Shown here: piece after piece, positions 10,381-21,335 of the stretch | Layout of the letters: the number at the start of each line of letters is the position of its first letter | Numbering within the stretch: position 1 is the first letter of the stretch | Source of the DNA: Ailurus styani | Lineage: Eukaryota; Chordata; Mammalia; Carnivora; Ailuridae | Assembly (NCBI GenBank): GCA_002007465.1 | Contig: LNAC01000336.1 | Location: forward strand, 260,447 to 324,446 | Direction: 5' to 3' | Length of the DNA stretch: 64,000 nt | Position numbers and translations under genes: made by a program | Notes under the pieces: generated by a model | The model's input: the letters and a program-made list of their open reading frames with translations, nothing else | What the model was told of the DNA's origin: nothing | The model's database searches: none

Positions 10381-11420
10381 CCTTTAAAGTGTGGTTCTAT
10401 TATGCATGTATACTGTTCAGAGGGCTTTTCCTTGATACCACTTGATTTTATATATATTTTTTCCTCTGTTTTGCTAATGAGCAATAAAGCAAGTTCCTGG
10501 TACAGCTTACTGAGATAGTTATAAAAGGAAATGCTGTCTTCAGAGTCTGTAATAAGCTCCTTTTCACACAAGTTATTATTATTATTATTATTTTTATATA
10601 CTAAAAGCTTTCATATTACTTAGAGAGCCTTTCCAGAAATCCTGTCACTGGTTACAGAAGGAAACTTACTGGAACTCCACACTGACTCACAAACATTGAA
10701 TGCCGATGTCCCTTTGCATCATTTTCCACTTGAGCTGGGAATCTCAGGATAATTGGCGGTTCTGCACCCACATCCTGCCTTCTCAGGATCAGTATGAGTG
10801 CTTCAGATAAGATGGGGAAGAGCTTTTAGACTTCGGATTGCTCAAAGTGTCTGTAAAGCCAGGCCCTGCTGGGGTTTGGCCATGGCTAATGAGACCATAA
10901 TGTAACATTGGGATTTCTGTAACTTGAGAATGGCTCCCTACACTCCTACTCTTGAAACTGTTTCCTTTCTCACTCTTTCGGGGTGATTTATGCACCCCTC
11001 CTGTGCTATTGTAAGCCTTAAAGACTCAAGATGGGCGGAGAGGTTCGAAGGAGTCCAATTCACTGGTGGGTGTTTTGCTGCTGTTGGGAATTCCATTTAT
11101 GTGAAGAACTAAGATGTGTGACACCCCGTCTGCCTCTCATTATTATGATAATGAAAGGTAGAGTGAGGATGATGTTTCCTTTTAACTTTTCTTTTAGAAG
11201 AACATATTAAACATATGTATCTCTTAATATTTATCTGTACAAGTGAGGACACTGTATGCTCTCTAATGTCTACCAGAAACCCCTTCCTTAACATTTTCTT
11301 TCCCCTCTAGGCACAGTTCTCATGCAGAATTGAGAGTCTGTGTATATCTGTAGGATACGTGTGTTTATGTGCATCTCTGTGTAACTGAGTGTAAATGTTG
11401 AGGAATACAAAGAAATGTTT
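10381..11420. other. Unassigned DNA with a short (ATT)n run
   Basis: A run of 'attattattattattatt' lies near 10573-10591. The rest has no recognised repeat or gene. Confidence 0.5.
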
Positions 11421-11470
11421 CTCTCTTCTCTCTCTCTCTCTCTTTTTTTCTTTTTGTTTTTGTTTTTGTT
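11421..11470. repeat. (TC)n and (TTTTTG)n low-complexity tract
   Basis: A CT run (about 11421-11443) is followed by T-rich sequence with 'tttttgtttttgttttt'. It merges with the A-tail (T-run here) of the adjoining antisense SINE. Confidence 0.85.
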
Positions 11471-11661
11471 TTTTTTAAAGATTTTATTTATTTATTTGAC
11501 AGAGAGAGATCACAAGTAGGCAGACAGGCAGGCAGAGAGAGAGGAGGAAGCAGGCTCCCCGTCGAGCAGGGAGCCCAATGCGGGGCTCGATCCCAGGACC
11601 CTGAGATCATGACCTGAGCCGAAGGCAGAGGCTTTAACCCACTGAGCCACCCAGGCGCCCC
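11471..11661 (-). repeat. Carnivore SINE, antisense
   Basis: Reverse complement of the 'ggttaaagcctctgccttc' subfamily. Left tail 'aaagattttatttatttatt', right head 'gagccacccaggcgcccc'. T-rich flanks on both sides contain 'tttctttttg', compatible with a target duplication. Confidence 0.96.
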
Positions 11662-11896
11662 ATTTTTTTTTTCTTTTTGCCAAGAAATCATTAGTATCAA
11701 TTTATGGGACAGGGCTTTTTTTTTTTTTGAGGTGGGGTCATTTTTCACAAGTAGATAGTTGAAACGATTGTATTCAGATTGCTAACTTCCCCAAACAACC
11801 CTCTGGGGGGAAGAAAAACCCTCAGACAGGAATGTTTTCCATTTTAATTACTTGTTTTGCCCTCTTGAGGTGTGCTACTTTTAAGGTCATCAATTT
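11662..11896. other. Unassigned short spacer
   Basis: T-rich sequence with no recognised element. Confidence 0.5.
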
Positions 11897-12098
11897 TATT
11901 ATTATCATTTTTTCAAAGATTTTATTTGACAGAGGGAGAGAAAGAGCACACAAGCAGAGGGAATGGGAGAGGCAGGAGAGGGAGAAGCAGGCTCTCCCAT
12001 GAGCAGGGAGCCTGAGGTGGGGCTCAGTCCCAGCTTGCTGGGATCATGGCCTGAGCCAAAGGTAGCCGCTTAAACGACTGAGCCACCCAGGAGCCCTG
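11897..12098 (-). repeat. Carnivore SINE, antisense, older subfamily
   Basis: Right head 'gagccacccaggagccct' and left tail 'ttcaaagattttatttgac'. Duplicated flanks 'aggtcatcaattt' (11884-11896) and 'aggtcattaattt' (12099-12111) differ by one base. Confidence 0.94.
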
Positions 12099-12111
12099 AG
12101 GTCATTAATTT

Positions 12112-13253
12112 CAAAGTAGGACTGTTTCCTTAACGCATTGGGACAGAATGGAAAATGGTGCTTTAATATCATTTTAGGGAAAGCTCTTGGATCCCAACAC
12201 TGTCTCTGAGGTGAGGTCCATGAAATAAATGATCCTATAACAAAGCAGAGGACCAAACGACGTAGAATATTAAACTTCTTCTCCAGGATACTGGGCATCT
12301 TGAGGGATTAGCAGAAGTCCCCTTCCTATGACAGACTGCAAATGAAAGAGATGGAATATGATTCATTGATAAACAGAAGTAACAGAGTGATCAGGACAAC
12401 GAGAAGGCGCTGTGCAGGTACACAAGACCATCAGGCCAGAGAGGTTTAAGTGCTAATAGCTTTACTCCTGCATATTCCATCAGTGGATAAGCTTTGTACT
12501 TTCGGTCTCAGTGACACTTTGAAGGTCTTCGCATTCATTACATTTTTATATACTGCTTTTCTTTTCTTTTTGCTCATTTGGTTTTCAACACCCTAAGAAA
12601 GGAACAAGTTTATTGATACATTGCCCAATAAAATCCAAATCTGTTACAACACCATGCATATATTCTATTAGCATTCTTGTTTTAAAAAAATCAATACATC
12701 CATAGACATTCATTCCCAGCATTGAACATATGATATTAAAGGGAATGTTCCCTTTCTGTAAGAGAAGAAAGTGTTAGAAAATGACTGAATTTCAGAATAG
12801 GGGATTCACTATGATCAATTTCTGTTTCAGAATCACCAGATAAAATTTAAATGCCTAATGATGTATCTTAGGAATAAGCCAGGGTTGGTCCTTAAGACAT
12901 AGAAACATAAACTAATATGTGTAGATAGTTCTAATGGTTTAATCTGAAGGAAAGGATCCCCACGGTCCAGATAAAACCCATTCTGCCTCTGTAAACAGAT
13001 AGTAGCAGTGCCCTTGTCAGAGTCCTCTTACATTCAGAAAAAACAGTTAACAACTCCAGGGAGAAAGAGGAGTCCAAATGGATCGTTTCTCAAAATGAAG
13101 GGCAGTTCCCCCACTTTCTCATGAGACATCTCGTCCCTCATGTTGGGATTGCATACTTGCTGTTCTCGATGGCACACGTGCTCTGCTTCCACTTTGCCAA
13201 ATCCCTCTCCTGGGTTTCTGCAAGAGTACTTAATCTACCTAACAACATTTTGA
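12112..13253. other. Unassigned single-copy DNA
   Basis: No recognised repeat or coding region. 13121-13303 has a 60-codon plus-strand frame with no supporting splice or translation context. Confidence 0.5.
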
Positions 13254-13661
13254 TTAAACAAGAAGATCATCTGATCTTATCTGGGGACAAGAAAGTGGCA
13301 TGAACAAAGGCTCTGTGTATGTCTCTTTTTCTAAATGATTTTCTGATTTGTAAAAGGGTCCCAGATAGAATAGTCTCTGGAAGGGGCTGTCTGCTGCGGC
13401 TGTCTGTTTGTCCAGGTTAATGCCATGTAAAGCTTTTTCTGCAGTCTCCTCGCAGTGGTCTTCTGAATTCACTGAAACATGATATTCAGGTTCAGGAAAA
13501 ACACGACTATACATGGTTAAATGAGTTGGGTTTACAGCAGGAAAAAAAAAGATGAAAAATAAATTCTGATTTAGTAGGTCCTTTGTAAGAGGAAAAATCA
13601 AGAAGAGGATTTTTTTTCTTTTTTTTTTTTTTCCTCTAGCAGTTATTATAACCCTGAACAT
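13254..13661 (-). other. 135-codon minus-strand open frame, doubtful terminal exon
   Basis: The frame ends at a stop at 13254-13256. Its C-terminal half (about 13256-13520) has a mixed, charged composition that looks protein-like (for example 'EPEYHVSVNSEDHCEE'). The N-terminal half is Lys- and Phe-rich because it reads through A/T runs. A plausible acceptor lies at about 13583 ('tttttcctcttacaaag' on the minus strand). No polyadenylation signal or partner exon was identified, and I do not recognise the protein. A chance frame is quite possible. Confidence 0.2.
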
Positions 13662-14094
13662 AGGAGCCAGAAAGCTGCTGGAAAGGATTATGGCTTTTGT
13701 CTTTTAAATGTATTAGTTGCAAACTGGATTAGCTCTCCTTATCAGTTTTTGATTGAAAAATGCCCTTGTAATGACACAGCCCTCTATAATAAAGTGCCAT
13801 GTTATACCTATCAGTGGTAGGTTAGAAATAAATCTTTGAAGAGTGAATAAGAACAGTAGCAATATTTCCCAAATGGAATGTAAAGAATCAAACTGAAAAA
13901 ATGCTAATTGATTTTCAAATTTATCTGCAAATAACTGTGAGATTAATGTATATTAGTAACATATTCAATAAATCATACTCATTGAAAATAAGATTTATGA
14001 AACTAGAACACTTTGAAAAAAATCTAGACGTGGTAGCTTTACAGTTGACCTAATGAATAATTATTATCCAAACTCTCATTTTTAATATCCTTTC
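13662..14094. other. Unassigned AT-rich DNA
   Basis: Nothing recognised. Confidence 0.5.
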
Positions 14095-14475
14095 TTGGGG
14101 TTAACATTAAGCGCAATATGGCTTCAGCTCATTCAGGCCTCCCTGTGTCCTTTCTACACTGATTCTGGGCTTGGCCATATGACTTGCTTTAGCCAGTGGG
14201 ATAGAAGCAGATGTGACACGGGTTTGACACACACTTTTCCAATGGATTTTCCCTCTTGCTTTCTCATGGAACCTGTTATTGGGAGAAGGAGCCCACCCTG
14301 GTCAGCTGGAGGATGGGTGACAATATGGTGGGGAATGGAGATGCCCAACCAGTGTTGGCCAGCCCTAAACTGACCCAGTGGCTGGTAGCAGACATGGGAG
14401 AGAGCCCCAGACAAGAAAAGCAAAACACAAGTTATTCTCTTAACCTGTCACTCCGCTAGTTAATACTTGTTTCCA
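14095..14475 (+). repeat. Ancient LTR-like interspersed repeat, family uncertain
   Basis: 'ttggccatatgacttgcttt' with 'agccagtgggat', 'cacttttccaatggatttt' and 'ctgacccagtggctggtagc' recall a widespread ancient mammalian repeat of MaLR/ERVL LTR style. I cannot fix the family. Two overlapping open frames here (about 90 codons) are shadows of this repeat. Confidence 0.5.
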
Positions 14476-14840
14476 CTAAAGTCTTCATCGTAAGGACAAT
14501 GAGCCATGAAGTGTTTTAAACCAAATGGAAAAGGGTGATTTCTGATAAAGAGGAAGTGTGGACTTGAGTCCTTCAGCTTTCTCAGCTCTGTCTGCCATGC
14601 ACAGAATGCTCATTGTAGTAGGTACAGAGGGTGATGCTGCTTTTTGGTCATCTAGTAGAAGTTCTAGACGGTCTCTGAGCTTTGTGAGAGGGTTTAGCCC
14701 CTTCAGAACATTTCACTTGGGGCTGGGAGAAGGGCTCAGTGTGATGAAAAGAATGATTCTCTGATGTAGACAAAATGATGGAAAACTGAGTTTTTTAAAG
14801 AAAGTTGTATTAGAAAACAGCCATATTCACCTTTTTAAAA
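14476..14840. other. Unassigned DNA
   Basis: No recognised element. A 68-codon open frame at 14558-14764 has no support. Confidence 0.5.
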
Positions 14841-14854
14841 AAATATACTGTCTT

Positions 14855-15047
14855 GGGGTACCTGGGTGGCTCAGTCAGTTAAGTGTCTACCTTTGGCTCA
14901 GGTCATGATCCCAGGGCTCTGGGATCGAGCCCTGCATTGGACTCCCTCCTCCACAGGGACTTTTCTTCTCTCTCTCTCCCTCTGCCCTTCCCCCTGCTTG
15001 TGTTCTCTTTCTCTTTCTCTCTCTCTCAAATAAATAAATCTTTAAAA
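14855..15047 (+). repeat. Carnivore SINE, sense
   Basis: Head 'ggggtacctgggtggctcag', core 'atgatcccagggctctggga', long CT body, tail 'aaataaataaatctttaaa'. Flanked by 14 bp duplications (aaatatactgtctt at 14841-14854 and aaatgtactgtctt at 15048-15061) with one mismatch. Confidence 0.96.
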
Positions 15048-15061
15048 AAATGTACTGTCTT

Positions 15062-15894
15062 TTGAGCTACAAGACCCAGATGTTAGGCCCGTGAAATAGA
15101 AAATATTTACTGTTTGGCCCTTTATATCTCTACAGAAAGTTTGTTAACCCTTGATTTAAGTTATCCGAATACTCATGTTTTGTCTGCAGAATTAAAAAAA
15201 AAGTTCCTTTTGAATGGGAAAATAGGAAGAAGTTCATGCTCATTTTTTATTTTCCTTGAAATGTAATAGGTCTTGGTTCAGCAGCATTGCTTACCACTGA
15301 TGTAGCTAATTATTTGATTTTTATTACAAGGTTATCTTACAGGCGAAAACCAAAAATAATCTTTAGTGTTGAGAAAGTTCATAGTACTGCTGTGAAACAT
15401 TTGCTAATGGAATATGTCTTGAATAATCAGAGGAAATTTAAAGAGCTAACAAATGACTCTTTTTCTTAAAATGTAAGGAAACTGATTGTATTCTCTATGA
15501 ATTTATGTTTAACCAAACAGAAATCTGTTTGGATAATTTTCTTATAATATTAAAAAAAGGTGTTATAAAGCTATAGCATGGGTAGTCTGTCAAATGCACA
15601 CATAAGCCTGATTTTAATAAGACTAGTTTTAAATTATTTACTGGAATTTTTATTGGAGTATAAGTAATGAAAATTTAGCACTTCCTAGACAGTGCATTGA
15701 ATGTTTAAAAAAAGTTAATGTAAGATAGAAAAATACTCTCAATCTTTTACTCATGTAAATCTGCTTTTCTTCTAGTTAATCCAGCTAGTTCAGGCCAACA
15801 TATTGATTTCGCAAACAAATTTTTCACATGTTTATTGTCTTGAAGACAAAGCCGAAGACCTTGACTCCTTAACAAGGAGTTTTAAACTCAAGTT
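15062..15894. other. Unassigned AT-rich DNA
   Basis: No recognised repeat or gene. Confidence 0.5.
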
Positions 15895-15909
15895 AAAAGG
15901 AGTTTTCTG

Positions 15910-16106
15910 GGGGCACCTGGGTGGCTCAGTGGGTTAAAGCTTCTGCCTTCGGCTCAGGTCATGATCCCAGGGTCCTGGGATCGAGCCCTGCATTGGGCTC
16001 TCTGCTCAGCGGGGAGCCTGCTTCCTCCTCTCTCTCTCTCTCTGCCTGCCTCTCTACCTACTTGTGATCTCTCTCTATGTCAAATAGATAAAATCTTAAA
16101 AAAAAA
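15910..16106 (+). repeat. Carnivore SINE, sense, with perfect target duplication
   Basis: Full-length copy of the 'ggttaaagcttctgccttc' subfamily. The 15 bp duplication aaaaggagttttctg is perfect at 15895-15909 and 16107-16121, so this is a comparatively young insertion. Confidence 0.97.
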
Positions 16107-16121
16107 AAAAGGAGTTTTCTG

Positions 16122-16433
16122 CTTCTAGACTAGTATCTAAGTGAGCAATTCTTCCCCTGAGAGAAGGTCACCCACAGGTTCAAGAAGGACAATGAACCCT
16201 AAAGAGGATGAATACAAAGTAAAAGCACATCTGTGACATCTTAGTGTAAATTGTACATATTAATTTAACCAAATACTGTAATATAAAGATATGAAGAGGC
16301 AAGTGTATCCTGGGATCATAGTGTGAGAGCTAAGGTCTCATTTTCCATAGTAGAAACTCACTATAGGGTGTCTAGAACTGATAAGTGAACATATAGAACC
16401 ATGAACACATTATTTAGAAAAACTGAGTTAGAG
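16122..16433. other. Unassigned DNA
   Basis: No recognised element. Confidence 0.5.
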
Positions 16434-16604
16434 GGGCGCCTGGGTGGCTCAGTCCGTTAAGCATCCAACTCTTGATTTCAGTTCAGGTCATGATTTCGGG
16501 GCTGGGGGATTGAGCCCCAGGCTCACAGGGGAGTCTGCTCGAGATTCTCTCCCTCTTGCTCTGCCTCTAACCTCTGTCTCTCAAATAAATAAAATCTTTA
16601 AAAA
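16434..16604 (+). repeat. Carnivore SINE, sense, old subfamily
   Basis: The head 'ttaagcatccaactcttga' followed by 'tttcagttcaggtcatgat' is the old carnivore-wide form. The body is shorter ('gcctctaacctctgtctctc'), and no clean target duplication remains. It is older than the 'cctctgcctt' copies. Confidence 0.93.
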
Positions 16605-17539
16605 CAGAAAAGGAAAACGAGAACCTGAATTACATGTAAGAGGAAGTGAAAGAGTAGAAAGTGCTCCATATCTGAGACCTGAAGGAACTTTTCAGGGATG
16701 GAGGGGTGCCGTGACTGGACAACATATACTTTTAGGCCACATTTGAAATTTTAACCTATATACACGCATTATTTTGATTGAAATTATGTAAAACATCTCT
16801 ATATAAATAAACACACAGAGTTCACCAGACAATAGAGAGGAACACAAGAAAAGAATGGAGAGTAACTAAGATAAATGAACAACAAAGCATCCAATCCCAG
16901 AGGAGGTGAGATAATTCAGGGAAAAGAAGAGAATTGAGAATTAAATTCTAATTTGCATCCTTAGGGAGGTTGTTGCATCCAAGAAGAATAGGCTGCTATG
17001 AAAAACTAGCAATCAAACAACAAGTAACGTTTCCTGAAAATCAGAGTATATTTAACTACTGAAATAGAAAAGTCAATGAATGGGCAGTTTGTCAGTAGGA
17101 AGGAAACACTAGCAACATCTGTAATTTACAGCAATACTGTAGAAGTAGGAAATAGTTAAGAAACATGAAGAAAAATGCAGACTAGACTCAGGATAGCTAC
17201 ATCTCTCTGAATTCATTTCTAGAAATAGAGAATATAGATAGCAGAGGAAGTGAGTAATCAAAGAAATATAAAATGAAATTTCCCCAAGGCAAAGACAGAA
17301 TTCAAACTTAAAGATCTCTCTATAACTGAGGAGGATGGATGAGTAAAGATCATACCTAAACACATTATGTGAAATTTAACTTCTCCAAGGAAAAGAGGAA
17401 ATCTTAAAACCTCCAGAAATAGGTACAAAATAAGTATATGAGATTTATTAATGAGAGTATAAAATAAATATGACATCAACTTCTCATTAGCAATTTTGGC
17501 TACCTCAAAGAAAAGTCAACCTTCTTTGAATGTCACTAA
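16605..17539. other. Unassigned AT-rich DNA
   Basis: No recognised repeat or gene. The open frames on the minus strand (17109-17479) are rich in Phe, Ser, Tyr and Leu, as expected from random AT-rich sequence. Confidence 0.5.
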
Positions 17540-17735
17540 GTCGTAGGCACTAAGCTATATACTTTATATATATTAACTCGTTCTCACCGGTCTTAATATT
17601 ATTCTCATTTTATGAATGGGAATGGTAAGGTACAGAAAAGCAAAGTAATTTACTTAAGTGGCTGAGGGGCTAAGAATCAGAGCCCACCATTAATTACCTC
17701 TGCCACCTGCCTCGAAGGCTCATCTGCTCGCACAC
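17540..17735 (-). repeat. MIR SINE, antisense
   Basis: 'ctatatactttatatatatt' with 'aactcgttctcaccgg', then 'attattctcattttatgaat' and 'aatttacttaagtggctgag' follow the reverse-complement MIR order. Diverged. Confidence 0.72.
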
Positions 17736-18559
17736 GAAAATGATGAAGAAATTCCTTCAAAATTCTGAAGGGGCAAATTCTATTTACCAGTACCTGAACA
17801 CATTGTACAACTGCTAATCAAGTGTGAAAGCATACACATACACAGGTATTTTTCAAATATGCATGGTATTAGATACTGAACTATTTATATTATACTCAAC
17901 TTGAAAATATTACTGTAAGACATAGGGTGATAAACCAACAATGACCAGAACACGTAAAGTACAATAATAACAAGTTGGAACAATCAAAGTAAAAAAGTGT
18001 GAACAAAGAGATCACAGGAAACTCCTTTGGTCCTGGATGCCTGAGGCATTCTCCCTCAAGCAACATTGAGGTAAGGACATAAGATTATTTTTCTTTCTTT
18101 GTGGATCTTGTTTCACTGCTTGCTTCTCTAGAGAATAATATTTATATAATACTAATATTGTTATTAATTTTATTGGGTGGGAAATTTTAGAATCAGCCTT
18201 TAGAGAAAACATAGAAGATGAGTTTAATTTGGCTACCAGCTTTGTATGATAAATATAAACAGACTTTTTTAAACCAAGAAGTGGGAAAGAGAGCAGAAAA
18301 ATGGAAGGATGTGTTTGTGCTTACCATCTTTCACACTGAAGATTTCACAAATACACTGAGATGGATGTGACAAGACTGAGAGTTTTGGTTTACCATGTAA
18401 AGTTACAATATTGAGCAATAGGAGAACAAAAATAATACTGTAAAAGAAAACAACAAATTGTTAATGTGCTGTTTTACAAAATTATTCACAATTTTAGTAG
18501 ATATCACCAGAAAAACTTAAAAACAACCAGCACATTAAAAAACAAAGCTCTCTAAACTA
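17736..18559. other. Unassigned AT-rich DNA
   Basis: Nothing recognised. The 66-codon minus-strand frame at 18012-18212 is unsupported. Confidence 0.5.
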
Positions 18560-18900
18560 CAGATAGTAGTTACTTCAATGAAAGAAACAGATGACCTCCA
18601 CAATAAGGGGTTGGTTGAATAAATTACGGTATATAGTTAATGTAGAATCAGATGTCCCTCTTGGAAAGAACAGGATAGGTCAGTGTTCTGTCGTTGATAG
18701 AGAACATGGATTTAAGGGGGAAAAAAGGAAATGATAATAAAAGATAGAGAACATAATCCTATGTATGTTGAAATACATATGCTTGTGCGTGTGTCTGTGT
18801 ATGTATTTGCATAAAGGGACAGCTGGAACAGTGAAGGAGTTGAGATTTCTACTTGTTAAATTCTGCCATTCAGTATTATTTGAATTTTATAATGAGTATT
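18560..18900 (+). mobile_element. Old L1 (L1M-type) 3' end, sense (probable)
   Basis: 'aataaggggttggttgaata' plus 'aattacggtatatagttaat', then the A/G-rich and 'tatgcttgtgcgtgtgtct' stretch match the layout of old mammalian L1 3' ends that follow ORF2. No frame survives. Confidence 0.55.
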
Positions 18901-19192
18901 TTGTCACCATAATACAGTGATTGTCATTAAACTCTGAAAAACAGAAGTTGCTGAAGTTAAAGCACAAGCATAAGTTAGAGCGGTCCCTAATTAAAATAGG
19001 TAGAGGCAACATAAACACCTCAGTGATTTGGAGATTGAAGGTATTGTGATCGAAAGTATTTGAAACTCTCCCTTCACTTTTCTCTTTAAGTTTGACTATG
19101 GACATTTTGTGATTAGAGTGCATTTTCTTTACCCATGCACTCATCTAATCAATGCGTTCGCTTCAGCGACAGGAGAGCTACAGTCTTCTAAA
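18901..19192. other. Unassigned DNA
   Basis: No recognised element. Confidence 0.5.
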
Positions 19193-19206
19193 AATAATAG
19201 TTTGTG

Positions 19207-19409
19207 GGCACCTGGGTGGCTCAGTGGGTTAAAGCCTCTGCTTTCAGCTCAGGTCATGATCTCAGCGTCCTGGGATCGAGGCCCACATCGGGCTCTCTGC
19301 TCAGCAGGGAGCCTGCTTCCTCCTCTCCCTGTCTCTCTGCCTGCCTCTCTGCCTACTTGTAATCTCTCTCTCTGTGTCAAATAAATAAATAAAATCTTTA
19401 AAAAATAAT
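19207..19409 (+). repeat. Carnivore SINE, sense
   Basis: Full-length 'ggttaaagcctctgctttc' copy. Target duplication aataatagtttgtg at 19193-19206 and 19410-19423. Its tail and 3' flank are repeated again after the N at 19437 (see that entry). Confidence 0.96.
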
Positions 19410-19520
19410 AATAATAGTTTGTGTGTCCCTCTTCCANAATCTCTCTCTCTGTGTCAAATAAATAAATAAAATCTTTAAAAAAAAAAAATAATAATAATAG
19501 TTTGTGTGTCCCTCTTCCGG
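19361..19520. other. Assembly gap (N) with duplicated flanks
   Basis: A single N at 19437 separates two nearly identical blocks, 19361-19435 and 19438-19518. Both run from the SINE 'aatctctctctctgtgtc' through the A-tail and duplication into 'tgtgtgtccctcttcc'. They differ mainly in A-tail length. This is what results when two contig ends that really overlap are placed side by side with a token N. The second SINE tail is therefore probably not real. Confidence 0.85.
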
Positions 19521-19538
19521 AACTCTGAAGGTATCACA

Positions 19539-19575
19539 TCTCTCTCTCTCTGTCTCACACACACACACACACACA
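19539..19575. repeat. (TC)n-(CA)n microsatellite
   Basis: 'tctctctctctctgtctc' followed by about ten CA units. Length-variable low-complexity DNA. Confidence 0.9.
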
Positions 19576-20099
19576 ATATGTTTCAGTTACCTCAAAATTA
19601 ATATAAATCCAAAGAAATGAACAAGATATTTACCATAACCCTCTTTCAAGCAATTTTCTGAATCTATTAAAAAAAAGTTATTCTCAATAGAGTTATCTAG
19701 GTACTTTAAACAATATACAGTCCCTTAGGGCCTTAATTATCTATATACACTTTTGCCACTAACCAAATTTAAAGTAAAAATGAGAGAAATTTGTATTGTC
19801 CTAACAGCCAGAATTGGACTTCCTCTTAAAGGAGCTACCCTTAATGAAATTAGTTGATAAGCGTCTCAGGGAGAAGGTGACACCCAAAGGCACAGTTTAT
19901 CTGGGGCCCATTGGCCTCCTGTAGCAGTTCCTATATAACTGCTAAGAATTCACATTGCTGAGTCCTACCCCGAGAAACCAAGCCAGAATTCCTGGGGAAG
20001 AGGAGTGCTTCTGGACGTTTGCCTCACAAACCTCTTAAGGAAAAAAAGACCTTTTTCTATGCACGTTGATGGTTATCTGTGCAGATGCAGTAGTCAGTG

Positions 20100-20118
20100 C
20101 CCCCCGCCCCCCCGCCCC
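20100..20118 (-). other. G-quadruplex-capable tract
   Basis: The plus strand has C6-G-C7-G-C4, so the minus strand carries G4, G7 and G6 runs with one-base spacers. That is enough for a four-stranded fold if the G7 run is split. Confidence 0.6.
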
Positions 20119-20185
20119 GCTAGTATTAACTTTCTTCATTATTCAGTAATGATCATTGCATTCTGAAACATTTTTATTAAGGATG

Positions 20186-20209
20186 GTGTGTGTGTGTGTG
20201 TGTGTGTGT
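20186..20209. repeat. (GT)n microsatellite
   Basis: About 12 uninterrupted GT units, followed by a shorter 'ttttgtgtgtg'. Confidence 0.95.
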
Positions 20210-20959
20210 ATTTTGTGTGTGCATAACCAAATCCAAATGAATGGTTTACACCCAGGCTGAGTGCTGAGTGCTGAGTGGACACAGGAGAAAGGCTTGGAGG
20301 GAAGGCAGAAGACAGCCTGAGAATGCTAGACTTCCCAGAACTTGCAGAAGTTCTAATATACAGTGTGTATTAGGGTTTGTAGCCAATCTCAAGGCTTGGG
20401 GAGACTGGAAGAGCAACTAGGTGACATAATTAAATTGCTAGCAGCCTCCTTCTGTTTGGTTTGTTTGGTGCCCCCTGAGGCTGTCAGGAGCCGTCAGCAG
20501 ATTCTGGTGAGTGCCACTTCCTCCACAGGAATAGTCTCAAGGGCATTGAGAGGCAGCACGTTCACAGCCCCGGAGATAAATGCGCCCTCGTTCCTCGGCT
20601 CCACCTGGGTCTCATGCAGTCTTGGCTAATGTTCTAGTCTGACAGTTCCTCCGCCCAGCTCCTCAACCAGCCCTCTCAGCGGAAGACAGAACACCTCTCC
20701 TGGGAATGGGCTTTTTGTCAAGTCCAGAAATCTTTCTGGATTGAAAGATTCTTTCAATAATCTTCTTCTTTCTGAAGATTGAAAGTGTACAGTGCAAGGA
20801 TCAAGAAAGATGAGGAACCTTTTCAATTCAGGCAGGGGGATTATGGGATTGCTGATGTTCTTCAAAATCACTTCAATATACAGCTGCTATAGGTGCTTGG
20901 GCATTATGTCGAAGGAACATTTGAAAGACTTATTTCTTTGTGGAATGTAAATAACCAGG

Positions 20960-21113
20960 CCATTCATACAGCAATCTGTACACATAATTTTGTAGAGGGA
21001 ACTGATTTTAGAGATTAGGTTAGTTCTGTCACCCTTGATTTTAAGAAAAACTGAGTTCCAAAGACTTAGAGTCACACAGTTTGATTATAGCAGAGGTGGG
21101 ATGAAAATTCTTT
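20960..21113 (-). repeat. MIR-like fragment, antisense (weak)
   Basis: 'aaaactgagttccaaagac' with 'ttagagtcacacagtttgat' resembles the reverse-complement MIR core. It is cut at its right end by the SINE insertion at 21114. Confidence 0.45.
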
Positions 21114-21306
21114 TTTTTTTTTTTATTATTTATTTATTTCACAGCGGGAGAGAGATCACAAGGAGGCAGAGAGGCAGGCAGAGAGAGAGAGGGGGAAGCA
21201 GGCTCCCTGCCAAGCAGAGAGCCCGATGCGGGCCTCGATCCCAGGACCCTGAGATCATGACCTGGGCCGAAAGCAGAGGCTTTAACCCACTGAGCCACCC
21301 AGGCGC
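21114..21306 (-). repeat. Carnivore SINE, antisense, ending at an N
   Basis: Left T-run is the A-tail and the right end is the head 'gagccacccaggcgc', interrupted by N at 21307. Target duplication 'tgaaaattctttt' starts at 21102 and 21308. Compared with other copies, the last two to three C bases of the head are replaced by the single N. Confidence 0.96.
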
Positions 21307-21307
21307 N
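21307..21307. other. Assembly ambiguity (N)
   Basis: Single N exactly between the SINE head and its 3' target duplication. Two similar SINEs in opposite orientation sit around it, a likely cause of the assembly break. Confidence 0.95.
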
Positions 21308-21335
21308 TGAAAATTCTTTTAAAGTTATTATTTTT

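Larger units (their letters stand above)
19576..20959. other. Unassigned DNA with C-rich, (GT)n and 7-mer tracts
   Basis: Single-copy sequence holding the C-rich tract 20100-20118, (GT)n at 20186-20209 and a small tandem repeat 'gctgagtgctgagtgctgag' (about 20255-20276). The 88-codon plus frame 20363-20629 and the opposing minus frame 20626-20871 lack support. Confidence 0.55.

Noticed and set aside
10131..10571. 146-codon minus frame and overlapping plus frames of Pro/Ser/Phe or Lys/Glu/Gly repeats
   Set aside because: They are translations of the (TTCC)n microsatellite and its complement. No non-repeat coding sequence supports them.
20460..20520. Micro-exon between 'gaggctgtcag' and 'attctg|gtgagt'
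   Set aside because: The pyrimidine tract is weak and the implied exon is under 20 bases. There is no other support.
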